Source: Mangifera indica
Taxonomy: Eukaryota > Streptophyta > Magnoliopsida > Sapindales > Anacardiaceae
DNA length: 64,000 nt
Direction: 5' to 3'
Assembly (NCBI RefSeq): GCF_011075055.1
Contig: NC_058140.1
Location: forward strand, 14,571,945 to 14,635,944
The notes beneath the pieces are model-generated. The model did no database searches. It worked only from the letters and a program-made list of their open reading frames with translations, and had not been told where the DNA came from. Below, piece after piece: positions 56,701 to 64,000 of the stretch. Each line of letters opens with the position of its first letter. The first letter of the stretch is position 1. Both the position numbers and the translations under genes were made by a program.

Positions 56701-58975
56701 AGACAATCCGAAGAGAAATCTCCCTTTGCTTGCATGATTCAAGGAATACACCCCTCTAGTTGTCCTAATCGACTAGAATGTTCCTGCAATCAATCCCTTT
56801 GAAAGATGATTACATCAAACGAGACTCAAAAAATTTTCTTACTACCCTCACGACATCAGGTGCGATACAAACTATTGTCGCGCCCTAAAGTATGTTGTGG
56901 ACTCTTAACGTAAGGGACTACTGTCGACCATTGGCCCGCCTACTTAACGTTAACAAAACCAAACCTCCCACATGTTGTGCACCTCCTTAGCCAATTCCCG
57001 GAAGATTCGAGGAAGCCTCACATGCAAATGGTACATAATATGTTACATTACATTCACACCTGCCACGAGCTATTTTACAAGGGATTGGCTTTGGCAAAAC
57101 ATATCGTCAACTAGAGGGAGGCTATTGCAAATCGGATATTCGACCCTATCACTCTCCACCAATCTCTCTATTACAGCTACATGATCGAAGCCATTAAGGA
57201 ATACCAGTTGAACTACTTTTATTTACTTAGCTTTAGAAAATTACCTACCATTTACACTTGAATATAATTTTAGCAACTTATCTCATTGTCAATTTAGTAT
57301 CCCATCCATTCCATTTATAGTCTTCGTATTCCAATTGTTTAAGCCTTAAGACTTGTAAATGAGTTGTATATAAAGCTGTATAAAACCCAACCAAAATTTA
57401 GACACTTAGATATTTATTGTTTGACAATATATGCCAAAGAACTTGCTGAAGCAAAATTTATCAATAAACAATTTTTCAAAAATTTTGGTAGCCAATAATA
57501 AAGTATACAGTAGTTAAAACTTTAGAATTTTTGCTTTTTACCCAATGACACACATAGAGAAAATTGGGGTTGAATTAAGATGAGAATTAAAAAAAAAACA
57601 AAAGTATAAAGTGTTTCACTTAGGTGAACCCACCACCACTCAGCTTTATTACTTACCCATTTAACAAAACTAAATTGGTTTAGAAATAAATAATCGTTAG
57701 AGATAAATTATAAAATAAGTCATTCAATCAGTTGACTTTAGACTAAGCATTAAAAGTTTAACATTTGTTCCCGCTAATTTTAATTACATATAAAAGTGGT
57801 ATTTCAAGAAATAAAGAAAATGCACGTACATGTAACATCAGCCTTTCAGATGATTTATTAAAAATACTTGTAATTTTTTTATTTTTTTATCTCTCTACAA
57901 GAAAGGTCGTCTCCCTGCCTTCCATTCCACCTAACGTTTTATAAATGAAGTATAAATAAAGATTACATGAACATATGAGATTAAGGGGACTAAATATTTT
58001 ACAAGGTAAAATACAGAAAAAGGTAAAATTGAGATTGAAAAAGATATTGACAGTAACACCTTTGGTCACCCGATTGCCAAAAGAAAACAGACAAAATTCC
58101 AATACTATTTATTTTGAACAATAATTTATGAAATAAATTGAAATTTAAATTGCACAAACTAATTTACATTCTATAATTTCGGTTATCAAGAATGAATGAA
58201 GATAGTTATATAGAGTTAAAATTAATTGAACAATGTTATGCGTACTTAATTTAATTACACAAATGGGTAAACATTCTTCGAAATTTTCTCAAAGTTTACT
58301 ACCCCTAATAATGAATCTCAACATCATATATGAAGATCCTCAATAACAACATTCTATATGTTTTGATTAAACTACTTTTGGATTTTAAAACTAACAGCTA
58401 GTTGTTGCAAAGTCTCATGCGTAAGTCAATATCTTGCAAAGGGAGAAAGGAAAAGTCTTCCATCTACAAGAATGAGGAACCGAAAGAATAAAAAAAAAAT
58501 TAAACATCTCTGCTGTTCAAACGGTCGAAGTATCTTTATGACACGACCAAGTAATAAAAATACATTTAAAATCCGTAATTGATTGATCATAATCATAAAA
58601 TAAACATTATGATTATTTTTAATTACGACTATAAGTGGTTTGATGTGCACGTTACGCCTACGGTAAAGTTGAAGCCATGCACAGTTTCTGCTTTTACCCC
58701 ACCACCAACACGCTCCTCGTGGGAAAAAAGTCTTCGTAAAATGGACATGGTTTCTGAGCGAGGCCACAGGCAATAATCTTCGTAGGAAGGAAGAAGAAAT
58801 AATGATTGAGTAGATGCAGATAGTCAAGACGACTTACATTTTTTGAACCATCATAGTCACCATCACATCTATTTCTTACACGACACGTTTTCCTTCTTAC
58901 TCTGTTTTTCTATTTCTACATCTTCAGCTCCTTCAAAGTTCAAACCGAAAAAATAAAAACTACGTAAGGGAAATC
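53705..58975. other. Intergenic region upstream of the NAT gene
   Basis: No intact gene is visible. 53705-55000 is AT-rich without recognised features. 55000-57190 contains traces of a decayed retroelement (separate entry). 57200-58400 is AT-rich. 58400-58975 should hold the NAT promoter and leader; a CT-rich leader is visible from about 58880. Confidence 0.4.
55000..57190 (+). mobile_element. Probable decayed Gypsy-type retroelement remnant
   Basis: Composition changes to about 40 per cent GC. The frame starting near 56310 reads GAKKWFKKLLIGSITYWKQL before stops. This resembles the conserved (A)xxWFxxLxxGSIxSWxxL block of plant Gypsy gag proteins. The surrounding frames are broken by many stops, and no protease, reverse transcriptase or LTR pair was recognised. 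The boundaries are guesses from composition. Without the gag-like string the region would be called unknown repeat. Confidence 0.35.
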
Positions 58976-61900
58976 ATGGCTGCCGGAGAAGGAGGCCAGA
59001 AAGTTGATGAGTTTCAGCCACATCCTGTTAAAGATCAACTTCCTGGCGTCGACGTCTGCGCTTCGAGCTCTCCTTCATGGCGTACTCTCTCTCTCTCTCT
59101 CTTCCTCTTTTCTTCTTTTGTTTTAACTCTGTATAAGTTCCTACTTACTCTGTTTTGTTTTGTTATAGCATTATTTTCGTATTCATATCTTGTCCATATT
59201 CTTCAGGATTTTTTAATGCTTTTTTGTAATGTGTAGTATTCATAATTCCAATGTATTAGTTAGTTAGCTGTTTCATTGTTACTGATTTATTTTTTAAGAA
59301 ATATAACTCTGCATATTTTGCTTCACGTTCTTTCCATTTTTGTCTTTTGATTCAAATTTTACTCCTACTTCTTTGAATATTCTTTCTTTTCTTTTAACTT
59401 AAATATTGTTTACTGCGGATAATTTCAAAATGCTATAGTCGGCTCAGCTGTTCCTTTTTTTTTTCCTTGTCTAAAAACCAACTCTGTTGCTTGTCAAAGA
59501 GCCGAGAAAGAATATAATCAAATAGGTTGTTGATTAAGAAAAAGAGAAACCATGTTTCGAAACTGTTCTACAAAGAGGAGAACAGATTTTTTCTTCGAAT
59601 TTAGCGTTCTCGTAGGTTCCAAGTAATGATAAATCTTTTTACCTCTGGTTTTGCTGTTATTGAAGCTTTGTCAATAAGTAACTGATAAATTTTACAATCA
59701 ATCAAATAGTTGCATAATTCTTTCAAGAAAGAAAATTAGTGTTCTGTTTCGTTGTTCATCATGGTAAAGAAAGACGCAAAAACGAAAACAAATAAATGGA
59801 AATGAAAAGCCTCTGACTAATATAACTACATGAAATGCAGCTGAAGCGGTTTTTCTTGGGTTTCAGCACTACTTGGTAATGCTTGGAACAACTGTTCTCA
59901 TTCCAACCATACTTGTCCCATTGATGGGTGGTGGCAACGTAAGGATTCTTATACGAAAATTTCATGTATAATCTCCTTTAATTCATTAAAATTTACAATT
60001 ATTCTGAACAAAGTGTTGGTTGTGTCATATTAATCAATAGAAAGAGAAGGCTGAAGTGATAAATACTTTGCTCTTTGTTGCGGGCTTAAACACGCTCACT
60101 CAAACTCTGTTTGGCACTCGGCTTCCAGTTGTGATGGGTGGTTCATATGCTTTCATTATTCCAACTGTCTCCATTGCCATCTCTAACAGATTCAACATAT
60201 ATGTTGATCCTCATGAGGTAAAAGGCTTGAAGATTCTGTTTTTTAATGATTTAATGAATTTGCATACTTTGAATATTTTTTTGTGGTTTTTGAGTCATTT
60301 TCAGAGGTTTAAACAGTCCATGAGAGCTATACAAGGGGCACTCATTATTGCATCACTTTTTCATATGATCATTGGTTTCTTTGGCTTCTGGAGAATTTTT
60401 GGAAGGTATGATGATGCAAAAACGCCATATTGAATCAGTTAAAGTTTTTCTGTTTCTCAATATCACGAATATGTTACTTGGTTTATTTTATTGTCATGCA
60501 GATTTCTGAACCCTCTTGCCGCAGTTCCTTTGGTAACTCTTACTGGACTTGGGCTCTATGCTCTAGGCTTCCCTCAGGTAAAAGTGATGAACTTTTATCA
60601 CATGTAAGAGACTAAATGTTAATGGAGGATCTTAGTGATGAATATAATACAATGAGGAAATCTGGATGCATCTATTATTAGCAAGCTCTTTGTGTTGGGT
60701 TGCATTTTCTTCCTTTCAATTACTTATTTGTTTGTCAAAGTAACTCTTGGATTGATGCTCCTAGCTGGCAAAATGCGTCGAAATTGGACTCCCAGCATTG
60801 GTGATTTTGGTTCTCGTATCTCAGGTTATTCTTTTCTTAACAATTATTCTCCACTGCAGTTAAATTTTCTATTGTATTATGATGAATGTACATAAATATC
60901 TTGCCATACTCTTGCCATACTTATTTGTCTACTTCTCCTCCAACTTTCATTCCGAATAAAATTGGATTTTTATATATATTTTACTATTAAGTTTCTTGAA
61001 ATTGAACTTTACATATGTGTGCTAAAGGTTCTCTGATGTTATGCCTAACTGATTCTTTGCAGTACATTCCCCATATGTTGAAATCCAGAAGAGGCACGAT
61101 TGAGCGATTCTCCGTCCTCTTCACCGTCGCTGTTGTATGGGGATATGCTGAAATTTTGACTCTAGCTGGGGCATATGATAGAAGATCCCTAAAAACTCAA
61201 TTAAGTTGTCGTACTGATCGTTCTGGACTCCTTAGTGCTGCTCCATGGTGAGCATACACATGAAAACCCAAATGCAACTCCTACCGTCTGCTGCTGAATC
61301 ATTAGCATTTCCATTTGTAGATGCATGCTCTTTAACATAGTCCGCGTGAATTTGCTTTTTTAAACAAGAGGAAATGTTTACTCTGGAAAGCTAGTTTCTC
61401 TCCACTAGTAGCATTGTCACAATTTTAACAAAATTTTTTTTTCTCAATTCCAGGATAAGGATTCCATATCCATTTCAGTGGGGCTTACCCAGTTTTAATG
61501 CCGGTGATTCTTTTGCAATGATGGCTTCTTCTTTGGTTGCTATTATTGAGGTTTGATTTGTGTAGACAGTTCTTGATTTGCTTTTTACATAAACTTTCAC
61601 TGAAAATGATAATGCTGAAAGCTTTTTGTCCTTAGGGCTGCATAAACACTTGAAATTGTCATCCATATAGGCAACTTCCACCGTGAACTGAGTCATCATT
61701 CTTCTCTTGGAATTTGTAGAATGAGCAGCTGCATCACATGTTCACATTTATGATGAGAAAACTGTTAATTTTCCTTCTTTTGTTGTGCAGTCTACAGGCA
61801 CTTTTATTGCAGCATCAAGATACGGAAGCGCCACTCCTATGCCGCCTTCTGTACTTAGCCGTGGTATTGGTTGGCAGGTAGCAAACAATTTTATCATTTC

Positions 61901-63066
61901 TCACTTCATTATGTGATACACTCTGTGGCCGCAGGTCCTGATATCAAGATATTGGTTCAAAATTTTTTATTCTCAGGGAATAGGTATACTGCTTGATGGT
62001 GCTTTTGGCACAGGAAGTGGCACCACTGCTTCAGTGTAAGGCAACTTAAAAGTTGAAAGTTAATTAATAGGTTTCGTTAACCAATTTGAAAGTAAATTAA
62101 TACATTATGTGGCTTTTGTAGTGAGAATGCAGGTCTTTTGGGATTAACACGAAATGGAAGTCGAAGAGTCGTTCAAATATCTGCTGGATTTATGATTTTC
62201 TTCTCTATATTAGGTATGGCATCATGTTTATCAACGTATAATGATCTTGGAGGATTTCTATTGATCTATGTATATGGCTTTAATTTGGCTTAATTAACTG
62301 ATAGCATTTTAACTTATTGATCATCATGATATTTTGTTACACAATATTGCACAAAACGATGTTAGCTCTATGTTTGTATATTTTGTTCAAATATTAATCT
62401 GATGACATCCTTATTCGGGTCATGAACAGGAAAATTCGGGGCTGTTCTCGCTTCAATACCATTACCAATTGTAGCAGCTCTGTACTGTGTCTTCTTTGCC
62501 TATGTGGGTATGTATTTCTCTATGTTATAAGCTGAAGTCTAATCTGTATTAAAATTCATATGAACTCTGATTGTTATTCACTTTTGGGAAGAGCAGCTTC
62601 TGCTGGGTTGAGTTTCCTACAGTTTTGCAATCTAAACAGCTTCAGGACTAAGTTCATTTTAGGCTTCTCTCTTTTCATGGGGCTTTCTGTGCCACAGTAC
62701 TTCAATGAATATGTAGTGACTTCTGGTCATGGCCCAGTACACTCTGGCTCAACAGCGGTATATATAACAATTGTCTGCTTGTTTGCTAGTCTAACCATTA
62801 GTTATAAACGTTACTCATCAACAGTTGATATTTATTTTTGCTTCCAGTTCAACAACATATTTCAAGTGATTTTCTCGTCCCCAGCCACAGTTGCAATTAT
62901 AGTTGCTTACTTCTTGGACTGCACTCACAGCGTTAAGCACAGTGAAACCCGGCGAGATAGTGGCAGGCACTGGTGGACGAAGTTCCGATATTTCGAACGA
63001 GACTCAAGGAGCGAGGAGTTCTATTCGCTAGCCTTCAAACTTAATAGGTTCTTCCCTTCAATCTAG
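58976..63066 (+). CDS. Nucleobase-ascorbate transporter (NAT/NCS2 family), 14 exons
   Basis: Exons: 58976-59081, 59841-59938, 60041-60217, 60305-60405, 60502-60577, 60765-60824, 61063-61247, 61454-61550, 61791-61877, 61977-62035, 62122-62213, 62430-62507, 62597-62757 and 62848-63066. They give 531 residues, the family norm. It is a multi-pass membrane permease for xanthine, uric acid or other nucleobases; plant substrates are mostly unsettled. The QH motif is at residues 44-45 (LGFQHYLVMLGTTVLIP). The NAT signature ENAGLLGLTR is at 350-359, followed by SRRVVQISAGFMIFFSILGK. SATPMPPSVLSRGIGWQG and the tail RSEEFYSLAFKLNRFFPS are also family blocks. IFSSPATVAIIVAYFLDCTH places it with the NAT1-NAT4 group, probably NAT4. 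The first exon holds a hydrophilic N-terminus (HPVKDQLPG). All introns are GT-AG. Confidence 0.93.
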
Positions 63067-64000
63067 ATTGGCATATCAGATGAAGAGCTTCAAATTTGGT
63101 AAACAGAAATATTGAAATTCTTATGCTACGCAATTATTTTGTTGGGGATTATGCATTTTATGCTATTCAGCTAATCAATGATATGGATGAAGGCTAATAA
63201 CTTTTACAACAGCAGAAGGCCGTGGCCATAATAATATTGCTTTCAGATAAAAAAAGATTAAAGCAATGGAAATGGGTCAAAAGCCTGAGGAACAATTTTA
63301 AATGAATATGAATGGGTCCTTGAGATATACATACTAGTCAATGGATACATGATTTAACCACGTTATATCATCATTACTTTACTCCAATCAAAACTTTTAA
63401 CTTTTAAACGTTTACAAAATATATTTATCCTAATTACAAGAAGCAGAGTGAAATTGGTGTTCCTTGATGAGGGTTAGAGGGACACAACAAGATGTGGTAG
63501 ATGTTCATCACATTTATTAGAAACAGTGTCACAGGTAATTCAGATGCCAAAGTTAGAGGTATAAAATGATACCTAAACAAAACAAATTGACAAGCTGGAT
63601 CCTGAGGACTGCTTGATGAGGGTTGGTCCCAATTGTTAGAAGAATTTACATAGCTTAATTATTGAACATGAAAAACAAATCAATTCCTGTAAATTGCCCC
63701 CAGATTGGTGTCCAGTTGGGCCTCAAAATCTTCAGTTATTATCTTAATAGGCTTTGTTTGGTTTAGAAAAGGCAGGCCTATTGAGCAAGCCTAAGTCAAC
63801 TCTTACGTTTCATTCCTTTTTAATTATGTGATTGGACTTTCTAAGTCAATCAAATTATATATATACAGTTAAATATATCGATAATAAATCATCGTATAAT
63901 TAAATAATTTTAAATTAAAAATATAATGATACTTAATTATATAATAACATATTATTATATACATATTTATATATTCATAACAACAAACATTCGTGAGTAT
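63067..64000. other. Downstream of NAT, no gene seen
   Basis: The first ~200 bases are the NAT 3' UTR. The rest is ordinary AT-rich intergenic sequence, ending in ATATAT-rich text. No exon, RNA gene or element was recognised. Confidence 0.45.

Overview
The window is nuclear DNA of a eudicot plant. It is AT-rich, its genes have many short GT-AG introns, and the proteins belong to plant families (SOB5-like, MRS2 magnesium transporter, LIM protein, single-Myb-histone telomere factor, CYSTM, nucleobase-ascorbate transporter, SCPL acyltransferase). A run of exactly 500 N (22102-22601) marks a scaffold gap. From memory, the TRB, NAT4-like and PsaN-like genes have Arabidopsis counterparts close together around At1g49950-At1g49975, so the window may be a loosely conserved syntenic block; this was not checked.

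Layout. 1-3359: non-coding, with a tandem TRIM-type LTR cluster (1668-2152) and a G-box pair. 3360-4154 (+): SOFL. 7819-8477 (-): small chloroplast-targeted PsaN-like protein. 10189-14164 (-): MRS2-3-like Mg2+ transporter, 6 exons. 14165-25219: repeat-rich, with two broken SCPL remnants (minus strand), a 1.4-kb foldback element with a 9-bp target duplication, another inverted-repeat element and the N gap. 25220-26368 (+): WLIM1, 5 exons. 26369-29659: diverged direct repeats. 29660-40172 (-): a 17-exon gene for a 654-residue coiled-coil protein of unknown function. 43036-47109 (-): TRB1-like telomere-binding factor, with a telomere-like repeat at the likely promoter. 49.6-50.4 kb: a second foldback-like element. 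51480-52129 (-): CYSTM peptide. 52793-53695: a 903-bp Mutator-like MITE with a perfect 9-bp target duplication. 55.0-57.2 kb: weak traces of a decayed Gypsy gag. 58976-63066 (+): NAT, 14 exons. 63067-64000: non-coding.

The genes do not form an operon-like or biosynthetic unit; they are independent housekeeping or regulatory genes. The most distinctive content is the mobile DNA: foldback and MITE elements with 9-bp target duplications (a Mutator-superfamily hallmark), long imperfect terminal inverted repeats and, in two cases, GTGCG-type minisatellite arms around an AT-rich core. The regulatory feature most worth testing is the TTAGGG-like tract upstream of TRB, whose protein family binds such DNA.

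Exon boundaries were read by eye from splice consensus, reading-frame continuity and family knowledge. No alignment or expression data were used.
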